A stretch of DNA of 64,000 nt from Conchocele bisecta. Its lineage: Eukaryota; Mollusca; Bivalvia; Lucinida; Thyasiridae. The stretch covers positions 6,466,323 to 6,530,322 of the forward strand of contig CM055279.1 of the NCBI GenBank assembly GCA_029237695.1. The letters run 5' to 3'. The notes under the pieces are model-generated. The model was given only the letters and a program-made list of their open reading frames with translations, searched no databases and was not told the DNA's origin. Position numbers and translations under genes: made by a program. The first letter of the stretch is position 1, and the number at the start of each line of letters is the position of its first letter. Shown piece after piece: positions 1 to 11,168 of this stretch.

Positions 1-414
1 TTGTGAATACATACAATCAGAATCCAAGTTGAAACGAGTTTCGGCAACATTTAGTAGCCGCTACATTTCCTATATTAAAATTGGTTCACTTTTAAAGTTT
101 GTGTTCTTCCTGTTTTCCGTTTCCTCATTTACGACACAATACATTGCACATGTATAAACTCACTTTATTAAACTATACGTTTTAACATAGTATTTGTTTT
201 ATGTAATTTTATGAATATAAGAAACATATATATTTAAATAAAATTGTCTTACCATACTTCATTGATCAATATAATAATTACGTATGTATACATGTATGCA
301 TGTACACATACACCTTCATGTTGCATGTTCGTACGTTTGCATTGCATATACAGACATGTGCATCACTATTAGTGTATGTATTCACAAGAACCCACGTGCT
401 CACTGTTACATAGA
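1..414. other. AT-rich sequence, no gene seen
   Basis: The stretch contains TATATA and CATGTA-rich low-complexity runs (about 270-360) and no open frame or repeat that I recognise. Confidence 0.6.
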
Positions 415-562
415 GAATACCAGGCTAGTGTCTTTTGATATCAAGTTTATCAGGAAAGGCTAGGAAACGCGTAGGAATTCCGAGGCTTGCCGAGGAATTC
501 CTACCGTTTCCGAGCCGAGCCTGATAAAATTGATATCAACAGACAGTAGTAGCCTGGTATTA
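415..562. repeat. Foldback element with AATACCAGGCTAGTGTC ends
   Basis: The left arm (ACCAGGCTAGTGTC, TTGATATCAA, AGGAATTC) is the reverse complement of the right arm, which ends GTAGTAGCCTGGTATT, with a small centre near 490. Degenerate relatives occur at about 45250-45304, 45508-45612 and 45668-45712 in SEC62 intron 6. No coding capacity. Confidence 0.8.
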
Positions 563-1211
563 TATGTATCAGGTACGGTAACGTTTTTGCTCGAAAATGA
601 CCACAAAAGACGTCGTAATATATGGACAGAACGCGGACTTGTTTACGTTGCCTCATTACACTTACGTCATTCGGTAACGTCACGTGACGTCATTCGACCA
701 ATGGAACGTCCGTTTTAACTTCGTTGTAATCCGGATGTTTGTATCAGGTCAATGCCTGATAAAACATTATGTTAATCAGTCGGTACGTATTCAGTCAATA
801 CAGGGAAGGTTACCTGATAAATACATATACTATTCAGCGTCAACTGATACTGTTGTATGTGATGAATTTGTTACACTGGCATTACCATATTCCATTGAAT
901 GTATTGCACTTTATGAACACTGTATGACATCCGTTGGTGTATTATACTCGTCGATTTAAGCCTGATAGAACTATTTGTCAACATCTAATTAAGAATACTT
1001 AAGGTAACTACATTAATTCAGTATCAGTATAATGACACATTATATTCCGTAATACATGTACGTGTACATAAGAAAGCTATCGTAGACGTAATTTATATAC
1101 ATTAAGTTAACACCGAAATAACGTGTTTCTGGTATACATATACATGTATATGTCACGATTCAACACAGTGTAAGCCTGTTATTGGGAATTGCATATACAC
1201 GCTTCGTATGC
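563..1211. other. Intergenic sequence with CCTGATAA-type motifs, no gene
   Basis: Scattered TATCAGG/CCTGATAA motifs (563-860) suggest a decayed extension of the preceding foldback. Short open frames of 60-91 codons here have no protein-like composition. Confidence 0.5.
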
Positions 1212-1271
1212 AACCAGTGTAGACACAGACCAGATTGCACACGTGCAATCTGGTCAGTGTCTACACTGGTT
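1212..1271. repeat. Near-perfect 60-bp inverted repeat
   Basis: AACCAGTGTAGAC pairs with GTCTACACTGGTT over about 29-bp arms with one mismatch and no loop. It is the core hairpin of the GTGGCTGTGACTGGAGAAAT foldback family without the family's outer ends. Confidence 0.85.
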
Positions 1272-1962
1272 TCATCACCACAGTGCGAACAAAATAAAAC
1301 AAGAAACGAAACAAACAGATAACTAGACAATTGCAAAGCTCATTTACTAGTTAACAACACTATGTACCTTTTCAAATACGACTTTTCTATTGTTTCTTTT
1401 TAATTTACGTCAACACAATATACTATAATCAACTCCTATCAATGGCTATAGAAGATACAATTGATCTGGGGTGAACCATAAGCATATCGGTTAATAATCA
1501 CCTGTATTGATTAACAATAAGACGCAAAGTAATCATTAGCTGTTCACACGGAGCTTTAAAAGTTGTCGAACTGCAAAATAGTAATGTCATTATTTCCTTG
1601 TTTTATACATTTTAAAATACAATGAGGCGTGATCGTATAATCTCAGTACATTTGTGCATGCCAAATATTTAAAAATAAAAGGTTTTTCGAAATGAATGAT
1701 GGTATATTATATATTAAACGAGTTTGATGATTAAATAAGAAACGAGGATATGTCGAGTTTTATGTTTTTAAGACGTTAACGAGTTTCATAAATAGCATAA
1801 TACATCCATACAAATGTTAGATTATATGTATTGCGTAATCACATCATATGCATGTGTCCGTTTCATAATTGTTTATTACACTTAGTCTTGTTTCTTTCAA
1901 TTTGTTTAATACACTGTGTTATTACACTGAGAAAGACAGTTTCATACAATAAAGCTATAGAG
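1272..1962. other. AT-rich intergenic sequence, nothing recognised
   Basis: No long open frame, no inverted repeat and no tandem repeat was seen. Confidence 0.5.
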
Positions 1963-2267
1963 AATAGTAGGTTAGTGCCGTGAATGGGGAAAATATCTGG
2001 CAAGGCTCAGGAAACGGGATGGGCGAGGCTCTGCCGAGCACATCCCGTTTCCGAGCCGCGCCAGATATTTTTCACATTCACGGCACTAACCTACTATTAT
2101 ATTTATCCCGTCAACACCTACTAATGGCCTTAAAATGCAAATAAAATAATCCCAGCCACCGCACATATTCATACGCAGTGATTAGGTCGTATTGACAGGA
2201 TATCAAAAATGTTTCACGGCATCGTGTTTCACGGCACATACGCACTGTGTTGACGGAATAAATATGA
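1963..2267. mobile_element. Composite foldback: AATAGTAGGTTAGTG palindrome plus TTTATCCCGTCAACAC element
   Basis: 1963-2098 is a long palindrome (AATAGTAGGTTAG with CTAACCTACTATT, centre near 2030). Directly after it 2104-2265 has its own ends, TTTATCCCGTCAACAC and GTGTTGACGGAATAAA. The same pair occurs in inverse orientation at 39273-39490, so the two parts travel as one unit. A fragment of the palindrome edge is at about 52537-52573. Confidence 0.75.
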
Positions 2268-2675
2268 TACATTTAGTATCCCCTCGCCGATAGGCATGAT
2301 GTGATAAAGCGATAGTCCATGTACGTGGTATATGTACATGGACGTACATGTACGTTAGGACATGCAACACCTTTATTTTTTAATGATTTTAATAACATTT
2401 AGCAACAGCGTGTCACAAGTTTGATTGGCATACACCCCACGTCTGAACACCGAAGGTCAATGTTACCTAGGACTCGTTTCCATTGTATTATCAAGGCCGC
2501 CAGCGAGAGAATAACTGAGTGAAAACAATACCCGTGTTGCTATGGCAACACACCGCTTTCGCAATGGCACGTAAGTAATGGTAATTTGGTCTGCAATGGG
2601 TTCAAATTACTATCCTATGATTATTGTACTGGACAATAATGTTCGGACTGACCTATGCAATAATGTATTTACATC
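2268..2675. other. Intergenic, CATGTACGT-rich, no gene
   Basis: A short self-complementary run of ATGTACGT/GTACATG near 2318-2360 is the only structure seen. Confidence 0.45.
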
Positions 2676-2780
2676 TGTCATAATGCAACTGAAAATTTAA
2701 GGGGTCAGTGGAAGAAGGGGGCTAACTCCATAAGGGAGTTAGCCCCCTTTTCCACTGACCCCTTCAATTCGTATGACATT
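2676..2780. repeat. Long hairpin centred near 2731
   Basis: AAGGGGTCAGTGGAA pairs with TTCCACTGACCCCTT; the arms are about 30 bp with a loop of a few bases, and weaker pairing extends to 2676 and 2780. It is not matched elsewhere in the window. Confidence 0.85.
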
Positions 2781-2976
2781 GGCTAAAAGTGAAAAGTATG
2801 CGACAGACACGCTATCTATAGTTGCGTTTCTTGTTATAAATTGACATTATTAGTGTACAACAATAGACGTACGCCTTGCAATTAAAACTTGGCCCAATTA
2901 TATTAAAGAGGGCGTATCGAGTTTTGATTTATACTAAACATTTAAATAATACTGTCTTTTTAGCATTTTAATATTA

Positions 2977-3080
2977 TACAGTGGGGTCAGCGTGTAAGTG
3001 CACACACGAATGAACACTACAGGTTGGAACCAACATGTCGTGTTCGTTCGTGTGTGCACTTACACGCTGACCCCACTGTA
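2977..3080. repeat. Foldback of 104 bp with TACAGTGGGGTCAGCG ends
   Basis: TACAGTGGGGTCAGCGTGTA pairs with the right end; the arms also share AGTGCACACACGAA, and the loop is about 30 bp around 3030. The TA at each end could be a TA target duplication, which would fit a mariner/pogo-type miniature element. Confidence 0.8.
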
Positions 3081-4043
3081 GTATTGCTTCATTTCTATAT
3101 GTTTCATGTGACGTTTGACCACTTCATCTGAGTACCTGACTGTATTTATCAGCGAAATGTCGTTTAAACATGTTTTTTTTACTCAAATGCGGGCATTGCT
3201 TTATATGTGATTTGCATGTATTTAATGTGATTGCATAACATTGCCTTCTTCAGTACAATAACACTATATATTAAACATCGTAATACACTAGTGTAATAAA
3301 TATTCAAAACATACCGCTACAGAAAACGTGCCTGTTGATCAAAACAGCTTCAGTGTATGATACTGCCCTTATGCAATACATATAATCTAATCTTGGTTTA
3401 TTTTTCAAAAAATGATACCTTTAACTTATTTTAAATTCCGAAATATACCGCCTACAAAATTAACGGACAACAAAACATTTAACAATCCTACCGAAAATAG
3501 TTGACACAATTCACTTCACTTCACTTTCAAACACGATGTCCTACTTTCTAAATAATGTTGACCTGTCATGAAAAAAACTGATTTACAATGTTTTTTATTC
3601 ACGGCACTTACTGAGAGATATATCTTATATTTGTGGTTGTGGTTTGTAGAAATTGGGCTCGTGGGATTTGTGACCAGTGTAGCTCCTGATTAAATAGCAC
3701 ACTCGTGTTGCCTGATAACGATATATATACTCATGAACATCATTTTGTCCGTATATCTTAGATCAATTGCCTTTAAGAACTATACGGCTCTGTATGTGCG
3801 ATTATAAAGCATATACTGTAGAATACATGTAACTCGTTAATGATTCATGAAGTTAAATCCCGATTTAAGTATAACTTTAAATACAGAAATTCCATTGACT
3901 ATAAACATATAATTATACGTTCACATTTGTAACCTTAGGCCGTCCCAATATTTATAATTATTATAATGTTGACCTGTCTATGTAGTTTCATAGTCTATCA
4001 TTTGAAAGTAAATAGACATTAACCCTAGACTTTCTACTCTAAA
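3081..4043. other. AT-rich intergenic sequence, no gene
   Basis: A fragment of the GTGGCTGTGACTGGAGAAAT family (about 3630-3760, with GTGACCAGTGTAGCTCCTGA) is the only recognised piece. Confidence 0.5.
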
Positions 4044-4532
4044 GTACGGAGCCCCACAGGGGACGAATAATTCTTGTTTTTATTAATTCGTTCCCAATAA
4101 ATAACAATTCGTTTCCTCAATTTAACAATTTGTTCCCATGAATTAACAATTCGTGCCACGAATTAACAATTCGTTCCTTCAATTTAACGAATTGTTATAT
4201 CGTGGGAAAGAATTGTTAATTCGAAGGAACGAATTGTTAAATCGTGGGAACGAATTGTTATTTCGTGGGAACGAATTAATATAAACAGACCATGTCCCCT
4301 GCTGGGCTCCGTACTACAGAACGAATTGTCATTTCGTGGGAACGAATTGTTAATTCGAGGGAACGAATTGTTATATCGTGTGAACGAATTGTTAATTCGA
4401 GGGAACGAATTGTTATATCGTGTGAACGAATTGTTAATTCGAGGGAACGAATTGTTAAATCGTGCGAACGAATTGTTATTTCGTGGGAACGAATAAATAA
4501 GAAAACTTCATATCCCCTGCGGGGCTCCGTAC
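4044..4532. repeat. Tandem CGAATTGTTA array bounded by GTACGGAGCCC inverted repeats
   Basis: The internal array is built of alternating 21-bp half-units, GAACGAATTGTTAATTCG and GAACGAATTGTTATATCG-like. The left end GTACGGAGCCCCACAGGGGA is the reverse complement of two right ends, at 4293-4314 and 4512-4532, so the array plus right end is duplicated. Open frames on both strands (88-93 codons, repeats such as RIVNSRE) are by-products of a 42-bp period. Confidence 0.85.
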
Positions 4533-4609
4533 AACAGATCATTACAGCATCTATTTATAGACTGGTTTATTGAATTGCCCAGCTGTATTTTGATATTGGT
4601 CACAGACCA

Positions 4610-4846
4610 GGGGCCCGTTTCACTAAACTTCGTACGGTTACAATGTTCGTAAGTGCACATTTAGGATCGTCTGGAAATTTAAATTCATGGATTTACATGT
4701 ATTGAACACTGCATATGCAGCCTATGTTCAATAAATGTAAATCCAATAATTGTTTACAAGAAAACAATGTTAATGTAAAATTTACAGACTCTCATAATTT
4801 TGCACTTACGAACATTTTAGTCGTACGAAGTTTAGTGAAACGGACC
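4610..4846. mobile_element. Foldback MITE, GGGCCCGTTTCACTAAACTT family
   Basis: The ends GGGGCCCGTTTCACTAAACT and AGTTTAGTGAAACGG(ACC) are inverted repeats of about 60 bp, including TTCGTAAGTGCA. Other copies: 13985-14180, 32315-32558, 43800-44050 (fragments), 50972-51343, 56380-56640. The GGGCCC-type termini recall PIF/Harbinger miniature elements (inference). Confidence 0.8.
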
Positions 4847-5398
4847 ACTATAATTCGAATCATGACGGAAATACATATTTGTGTGAACAGTATTTATTAA
4901 ATGATTTCATTATTCCAATCTCGAGGATTTGTTTACTTAATGAAATTACTGAGTATAATTGATAGCCGCGACAGATATACAACTGTATAGGGTACATGTA
5001 CATGTAGACTTTGTGATACCGTAACATTTAATTTTCTTTCACAATTAAAACCAATTTACCATCAATCACAAGTCGCGTTCATCAAGCCTAGCTTTTTTAT
5101 CGTCTGTTGTTAAAATCAGCCTTTGAACATCATCAACAAAAAAATATGTCCAATTTTTTTTTTTTTTTGAACATTTTCTGATTTAATATAACGTAATTGC
5201 CAAAAACAAATCGGCGGAATTTAAGTGAAACAAATAGCAAATGCAAAAAAACACTTCAGTAAATTAAAACACTGGTAATATATTCCCACAGAAATAACTC
5301 CATTCTGGACACGTATAATAATTATTTCAAATATAACAAAGAATGGAAGGTAAAAGAGAATGCTTACATAGACTCATCCCACGTCAATAGGCTCAATT
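4847..5398. other. AT-rich sequence, no gene
   Basis: Apart from a poly-T run near 5153-5168, nothing structured was recognised. Confidence 0.5.
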
Positions 5399-5890
5399 GT
5401 CAAAAGCCAACTTACGACTTATATGTCCAGCGTACACGGCGGCCTGCGTTAATCTTGCCCATATTACCAACATTTCTGAACACCGGTTGGCAATGCTAAC
5501 TCGCAATCAAGCGAGCAGATTGTCTGAGCCTGAGCTGTAGCACATCTCAGGCTCAGTCAATCAGTTGCTTGACTGCAAGCACAAAGTACACGTATTTTGA
5601 AGTAAATAAAGTGACAAGCTATGATTGACATGATTATCGCTGGCGGTAGTGTAGCCACTGAACAGATAGTTGCGACGGAAACGTAACTCTGCAAAACACT
5701 CCCGTAACGTCCGTGGCTACGGACGTTACGGGAGTGTTTTGTAGAGTTGCGGTTCCGCAACAACCGAATGCTTGTGGGTTCTTTCCCATGGGCTGCGGTT
5801 GTCAAAAGCCAACTGACGACTTATGTGCCCAGCATCGCGCACGCACATGTGGTTTCGGAAACTTAACTCTGCAAAACTCTCCCGTACACT
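5399..5890. repeat. Pair of hairpins within a partial direct duplication
   Basis: TCAAAAGCCAACTTACGACT near 5399 is repeated as TCAAAAGCCAACTGACGACT near 5801, with related sequence after each. Between them are a hairpin at 5506-5574 (GAGCCTGAG/CTCAGGCTC) and a strong hairpin at 5671-5760, AACACTCCCGTAACGTCCGT pairing with its complement around 5715. Part of the second hairpin's arm recurs directly at about 5853-5886. Confidence 0.7.
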
Positions 5891-6716
5891 AATCATGTGC
5901 ACAATGTCAATTATCTACAAGAGTTTAATTTTCAATGTACAGTGTACATGTACTGTCGGTTATCTACAAGGACGTGTTCATGGGGTAGGTGGTGCGGCCA
6001 TCACACCCCCTCAAATTCGCCGATAGTTTTATTTACTAACGTATATTGCTCTGTAATACGCCATAACGATGTAGATATAAAATAATGTCTAGGGTGGGGG
6101 CGTGACGGGTGGACTGGCACATTCATTGGGACCCATCTATAGCACTCCTATCACCTTCTGACCCCCCCCCCCGCCCCACCACCCCATAATAACTAGAAAC
6201 TGTGAATGGCGCCTGAGGTAAAGTATTGTTGCTTGTGATAATATACTGTTCGTTATAACGAGGCAGTATTGACGAGTTAGAACTATTGACTGGTTAGAAT
6301 TTCGTCAACTTTGCAAAGTTATTTACATAAAAATATCACATTTTATGTAAATATATTTTATTTCATATAAGAATATGTTTATCAGTACAAATGAGAAAAG
6401 ACAATATACGAGTACATATATATATAGAGTAAGCTGGCAGACATCCTACTTCTGTTACCGCCTTGCTAATGTTAATATTTATATATTTACATTTTATGAC
6501 ACGCCTGTGCCGATTTACCCAGATAATATTGCCCGAGAAAAGGGACATTACGATATATGTACTTAACCCTAACCTATAGTCCAATCGCGTTGAATTTCCG
6601 TCCTGTTGTTGACAGTAATAAATATATTTCATTAACTGAATGAGGATCAGCGCAGGCTGACCTGGGCTACGCTGGTTGCACGCCTCTTAGCCCTTAGTCT
6701 GCTGATCGCGAAAACT
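5891..6716. other. Intergenic sequence with a poly-C run, no gene
   Basis: A run of C at about 6160-6180, and AGCGCAGGCTGACCTGGGCTAC near 6650, a trace of the abundant foldback core. No convincing open frame. Confidence 0.45.
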
Positions 6717-6871
6717 GTCGTCTGCTGTTGCTTTATATTTTCCCTGTTTCTCAATAAAAACATGGTTTGACAGCACTTTAGAATCATTTCCAACGGAAAT
6801 GATTCTAAAGTGCTGTCAAATCATGTTTTTAATGAAATAATATCGAAAATAAAACATAAACAGCAGACGAC
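6717..6871. mobile_element. Foldback element with GTCGTCTGCTGTT ends
   Basis: GTCGTCTGCTGTT and CAGCAGACGAC at the ends, with a perfect core around 6790 (TAGAATCATTTCC/GGAAATGATTCTA). A second copy lies at 33605-33771 with the same layout; a right-end fragment is at 26570-26585. Confidence 0.8.
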
Positions 6872-6981
6872 TAAGGGTACCATGTATCCAGTTGCCAAGT
6901 CAATCGCCAACTATTCCATTTGAATACGTACTGCGTGACTTGACATTTTCGCCAGAATGTAATATATTGCATGTGCATGTA

Positions 6982-7195
6982 CAGTGGAACCTCTCTAAAC
7001 CGGACACCAAGAAGACACATGTGATGTTATTTTTAATGAGTGTCATTTATCTCATGTGATAATGTCTGTTTGTGATCGCATAGCGCACAACTTTGGCTCA
7101 ACATGATAAATTGAATGCGTGATTTCCACTGAAACGTCTCTAAGCCGGACACCCTGGGGACCTCCCAGGGTATCCGGTTTAGAGAGGTTTCACTG
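6982..7195. mobile_element. pogo-like MITE, CAGTGGAACCTCTCTAAAC family
   Basis: The ends CAGTGGAACCTCTCTAAACC and GGTTTAGAGAGGTTTCACTG are flanked by TA on both sides. The right third (7126-7195) is itself a 70-bp hairpin of the terminal sequence. CAGTNGAACC termini with TA duplication are typical of pogo/Tigger miniature elements. Other copies: 9646-9828, 11169-11238, 12234-12404, 13445-13651, 14535-14592, 28121-28155 (end), 44988-45234, 46807-47019. Confidence 0.82.
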
Positions 7196-7197
7196 TA

Positions 7198-8058
7198 GCG
7201 AAAAGGCACCATTAAACCATAATCTGCAAATTGTATGACAATCAATATAGATCTTGATCAGCATGCGTGGCTGTGAAGTTTGATCTGGATCTACACTGGG
7301 CCCGTATACCAAACTGACACTGTCCCGACATGCGACTTATACCAAATCGTCTTATATTTGCCCAAGTCACTTAGGGCACTATGTAAGTCTTAATTAAATC
7401 GAAGACGTGCCCTTTAAATATTTGACTTCAGACGCGGAGATTGGTTTAACTAATAAAAGTATGATTACTTGACAATAAAGGAAAGTCGGTAAACCTAAGA
7501 GATATGTAAATAAAGAGAATTGGCTTGGGAGAATTTTATGGTCATCACAATAAAAGTGGATAACGGACACGAATTTAATGTGTTGAAGCCAATTCCCACC
7601 TTCAAATGTTATAAATGAAAACCAAACATGTTATGGCTTCATGTAATTACGACGTCTTAATGAAGTTTCGTTTTTTTTGTCGTTTTGCTTATTTCACAGA
7701 CTGTGTCTGTAGCATGTTTAGATTCGAATAAAACCATCGGCAATTGCGCTTACTGTGTTAATGAGAATGTGCTGTTTCGTATGACTTTAAACATATTTAA
7801 TGTTTTATGTACCACAGTAAATGCAACGTGTAGAACGTATACATTTTATTGTCTGATACATGTAGTTTCAAAAATTAAAATAACCAAATATGGCGTTTAA
7901 ATTAAGAATTATCTTGTTTTACATCAGTTTGTCGCAATTCATGGAACAGCGACGTTGCCTGTCAATATCAGTGCGTCATTAATGCCGTCAATCAAACTGG
8001 AACCAATCAACAATGTCGCGCGACGTCACGTGAAGCTTGTGTATAATTATATCGAAAG
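7198..8058. other. Intergenic sequence, no gene
   Basis: A small fragment of the GTGTAGATC foldback core is near 7255-7300; the rest is AT-rich with no protein-like frame. Confidence 0.5.
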
Positions 8059-8296
8059 TTAACCTCTTGAACACGAAAGCCTGCTATATAGCGGTTTATG
8101 CAAACAGTGCAGATCCAGATGAGCCGGCTCGTAACGAGCCGTCTCATCAGGATCTGCACTTTTTGAAAGACATTTTCATATTTTTGAGAACAAAAATACC
8201 CCCTTTTCATAAATGGACTAGACTGAAAAGCATTTTGTGACTATTGGATTGGTTGGAAAATTAACATATCAAAATCCATTCCATTCCAATCCAATA
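8059..8296. repeat. Dispersed repeat with GCAGATCCAGATGAGCCGGCTC hairpin
   Basis: Begins TTAACCTCTTGAACACGAAA; contains a near-perfect hairpin 8107-8160 around GGCTCGTAACGAGCC; ends in a CCATTCCATTCCAATCC stretch. Copies: 10392-10620, 13735-13960 (inverse), 49171-49381. Confidence 0.75.
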
Positions 8297-8297
8297 C

Positions 8298-8563
8298 CAC
8301 TGGTGCTGCCCTCCGCGCTGGTGTAAATTGCTTCACGTCGAAATAAACGTCGGATTCCTGACGATTTCCCATTCAGCTACATACAGAAGATACTGCATAA
8401 ACACATTTTCGTCCAGTAACCGGCACAAGACATTTGCGCCCGTTACTAAATGAAAATGCGTTTTTGCGATAGCTCTAAGTAGAGCTGAGTGGGATTTCGT
8501 CAGGAAACCGGTGCATTTTTCGACGTGAAACATGTTTCGCCGGTGCGTATTGGAGCACCAGTG
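8298..8563. repeat. Foldback with CCACTGGTGCTGCC / GGAGCACCAGTG ends
   Basis: Arms of about 75 bp include TTCACGTCGAAATAAACGTC paired with TTTTTCGACGTGAAAC. The left arm alone occurs at about 10625-10696 next to the other copy of the preceding repeat, so the two were joined before copying. Confidence 0.7.
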
Positions 8564-8789
8564 ACTGTAAATAGTCTATGAAACACGGACATTCGGCAAC
8601 AATAACACAGCTGGTCGTATAATGTGTGCCTCGTTATCTGAACAGTTTATTAATATATTGTCAAATTAATCAAAATGTGTCATGTAAATTTCATTTCATG
8701 AGCAAACGTGTTAAAATATTAATAATAAAGCATTACTGTTATTGTTAGCATTCTCATTATTGCAAAACTATTGAGAATATTAAATAGAA

Positions 8790-9320
8790 ACGATATGCAT
8801 GTACACGTATGACAAAGTGGAATTATACGTGAGTGATCATTTAATAGCACGATACTACGATGGCAATAGCACGATGACACGATTGCAATATGTAGATCGC
8901 ATGATGACGATAGAGTGATAATGCGATAGTACGACAGCGATATGGTGACAGTGCGCGAGCACGATGGCGATAACGCGTATACTATCATAGCATTGTTAAC
9001 CTGGGCCCGGTTGTTCAAACATCAGTTAGCTTAACGGACTGTTAAATACTTAACTGAATGTTAAAATCTCTGTTAAAACAGAGATGGTAACCATTCAGTT
9101 AAGGATTTAACAGTCCGTTAAGCTAACGGATGTTTTGAGCAACCGGGCCCTGCAAGTTTGATAGCACCATCGTTGTATCGTATTGTCGTCATCGTACTGT
9201 AGTTTCGTTATCACAGTTTCATACTATCATCATCGTAGTATCGTATTGTCGTCATCGTTCTGTAGTCTCGTTATCATAGTTGTGTACTATCATCATCGTA
9301 ATATCGACGCTATGCATGGC
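8790..9320. repeat. CGATA/GTACGA degenerate simple repeat in opposite orientation around a foldback
   Basis: 8830-8990 reads AGCACGATGGCGATA-like on the + strand; 9160-9305 reads TATCGTATTGTCGTCATCGT-like, its complement. The 148-bp foldback at 9003-9150 lies at the symmetry centre. Confidence 0.65.
9003..9150. mobile_element. Foldback with GGGCCCGGTTGTTCAAA ends
   Basis: Left GGGCCCGGTTGTTCAAACAT pairs with right TGTTTTGAGCAACCGGGCCC; arms about 70 bp, including TTAGCTTAACGGACTGTTAA, with a short loop near 9077. Only one copy was seen in the window. Confidence 0.85.
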
Positions 9321-9469
9321 ATCTACATGTACAGTTTTTTTTCAGGCGACAATAAAGAATCGGCCCTGGTCATGGCGTGGGTGCGTATGGGATCTGGGAC
9401 TACTACCCATGTTCAATTCCCATTGAAAAATCGTTTATTTAGCTATACAATATATATTTTATGGAATTT

Positions 9470-9610
9470 TATCAAACAAAAACAATTGGGGACGGTGACT
9501 TTTGTTTTGTTATTGGTGAAAAAGTACTTATAATTAAGTATATTATATATTTAATGTGTTTAATAGCCAAACGTTCGTCGGCTGAAAAACGTGGAACCGA
9601 CACTAGTCCT
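9470..9610. repeat. Fragment related to the 23520-24091 palindrome
   Basis: It shares AAAAAGTACTTA, ATGTGTTTAATAGCCAAACG and TCGTCGGCTGAAAAACGTGG with the right arm of the 23520-24091 element. Confidence 0.65.
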
Positions 9611-9645
9611 TTATCCGTCAGCTATGGATCCATATTAACCAAGAA

Positions 9646-9828
9646 CAGTGGAACCTCTCTAGGGTGTCCGGCTTAGAGAGGTTTCACTGTAAATCAGGCA
9701 TTTGATCATTCTGAGCCATAGTTGTGTGTTATGCGATCACGAACAGACATTGTCACCTGAGATAAATGACCAAGAAACTCATCAAAAATAAGATCACGTG
9801 TGTGTTCCGGTTTAGAGAGATTCCACTG
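9646..9828. mobile_element. pogo-like MITE (inverse copy)
   Basis: CAGTGGAACCTCTCTAGGGT at the left, here with the short terminal hairpin first, and CGGTTTAGAGAGATTCCACTG at the right. The internal CACCTGAGATAAATGACCAA is shared with the copies at 12234 and 44988. Confidence 0.8.
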
Positions 9829-10020
9829 TATATCATACATGTATCATGTCCCAAATTGCAATTGCTACAATTATAACAATTAGCTGTTAACATTCTGTTG
9901 CAATTTTCTGTGCAATCAGTGGTTCAATCTGTAATCTTAATAACCGACTTTGTTTTGTTTACCAATGTTGTGTATTGGGTCTTACTTTGATACGTGATCT
10001 GAACAACAAAAGATTCATAA

Positions 10021-10260
10021 CTGTGAGCTGGGACTGGATAAATGGGGCGTATGTGTTTTGCGACCAGTGTCGATCCAGATTAACCTGTGCATCCGCACAG
10101 GCTGATCTGGATCGGCACTGTTCGCCATTGCATTAATAAACCACCCGACATGCTTCTAACAAGCAATATAGATCGTTATCAGGCTATATTAGTTTGCTAT
10201 GTGATCAAGAGGTACATTAGTTACACATCCCATAAGCCGCATTTCTCCAGTCACGGCCAC
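10021..10260. mobile_element. Foldback element, GTGGCTGTGACTGGAGAAAT family
   Basis: Ends CTGTGAGCTGGGACTGGATA and TTTCTCCAGTCACGGCCAC; the internal hairpin ATCAGCCTGTGCATCCGCAC is near 10090. This is the most frequent family here. Other copies: 18295-18527, 21657-21890, 26262-26495, 33848-34086, 41124-41350, 54964-55170; partial ones at 28190-28320, 32261-32590, 33508-33600, 46364-46530, 50040-50142, 56182-56300. Confidence 0.8.
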
Positions 10261-10391
10261 AAATGTGATTTCACGTGATAAAATGTGCTTACATGGCGTT
10301 CGCGAGCACTGAATACCCATAATTCCTAACCGAGCCCGAGAAGGATACAAAAAGTATAATAGTATTGCGTTTATCGGGTAACGCTGTAAAC

Positions 10392-10945
10392 TTAACCTCT
10401 TGAACACGAAAGCCTGCTATAGCGGTTTATGCAAACAGTGTAGATCCAGATGAGCCGGCTCTTAACGAGCCGTCTCATCAGGATCTGCACTTTTTGAAAG
10501 TAATTTTCATACTTTTGAGAATAAAAATGCCTCTTTTTCATAAATGGACTCGTCTGAAAACCATTTTGTGACGGTTGGAGTGGTTGCATAATTAACATAT
10601 CAAAATCCATTTCATTCCAATCCAATACTACTGGTGCTGCCCTCCGCGCTGGCGTAAACTGTTTCACGTCGAAATAGACGTCGGATTCCTGACAAATTCT
10701 CAAAAAGTATAATAGTATTGCGTTTATCAGGTAACGCTGTATGCTACAGTACGTGTAAATACGCCGTGTAGGGGTTGTCATTGAAAATAAACCGGTGTTG
10801 GTTATATGAGACACGCCATGTGATTTTGTACCTTCAAACATCTGCGTACGTTTATAAAAGGTACAATATCTTTCATGAATAAAGTCAAAAGTTGACAATT
10901 TTTTTTCAGAGAATATGTACTCCGAAAATGTTGTCAACTTTTGAC
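10392..10945. repeat. Cluster of truncated repeats
   Basis: 10392-10696 is a second copy of the 8059-8560 repeat pair, cut short. AAAAAGTATAATAGTATTGCGTTTATC occurs both at about 10350-10378 and 10694-10722, flanking it, which looks like a large direct duplication of the insertion site. From 10795 a fragment of the CACGCCATG foldback family follows. Confidence 0.55.
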
Positions 10946-10949
10946 GCAC

Positions 10950-11160
10950 CGCAGTGCATCGCACCGCACCCCTCTCCTTCGCTCCGCACCGCAGTGCATC
11001 GCACCACCGCACCTACACCTGCACCTGCACCGCACCGTACCGTACCGCATCGTACTGTAACGCACCGCACGGCACCGCACCGCACCGTACTGTATCGCAT
11101 TGAGTGTATTCATTGCATTGTATTGCATCGCATCATATCGCTTCGTATCATATCGCATAG
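10950..11160. repeat. CGCAC/CGTAC pentanucleotide-like tandem repeat
   Basis: Degenerate tandem units CGCAC, CGTAC, TGCAT, CGTAT drift from GC-rich to AT-rich along the array. Open frames across it on both strands (64-97 codons, His/Arg/Cys-rich) are repeat artefacts. Confidence 0.8.
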
Positions 11161-11168
11161 CGATATTA

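Noticed and set aside
4276..4573. Overlapping frames on both strands with IRSHEITIRS / RERIVISCE repeats
   Set aside because: Produced by a tandem repeat whose 42-bp period is a multiple of three.
10392..11012. 206-codon minus-strand frame
   Set aside because: It is assembled from three different repeats (pentamer array, foldback fragment, dispersed repeat).
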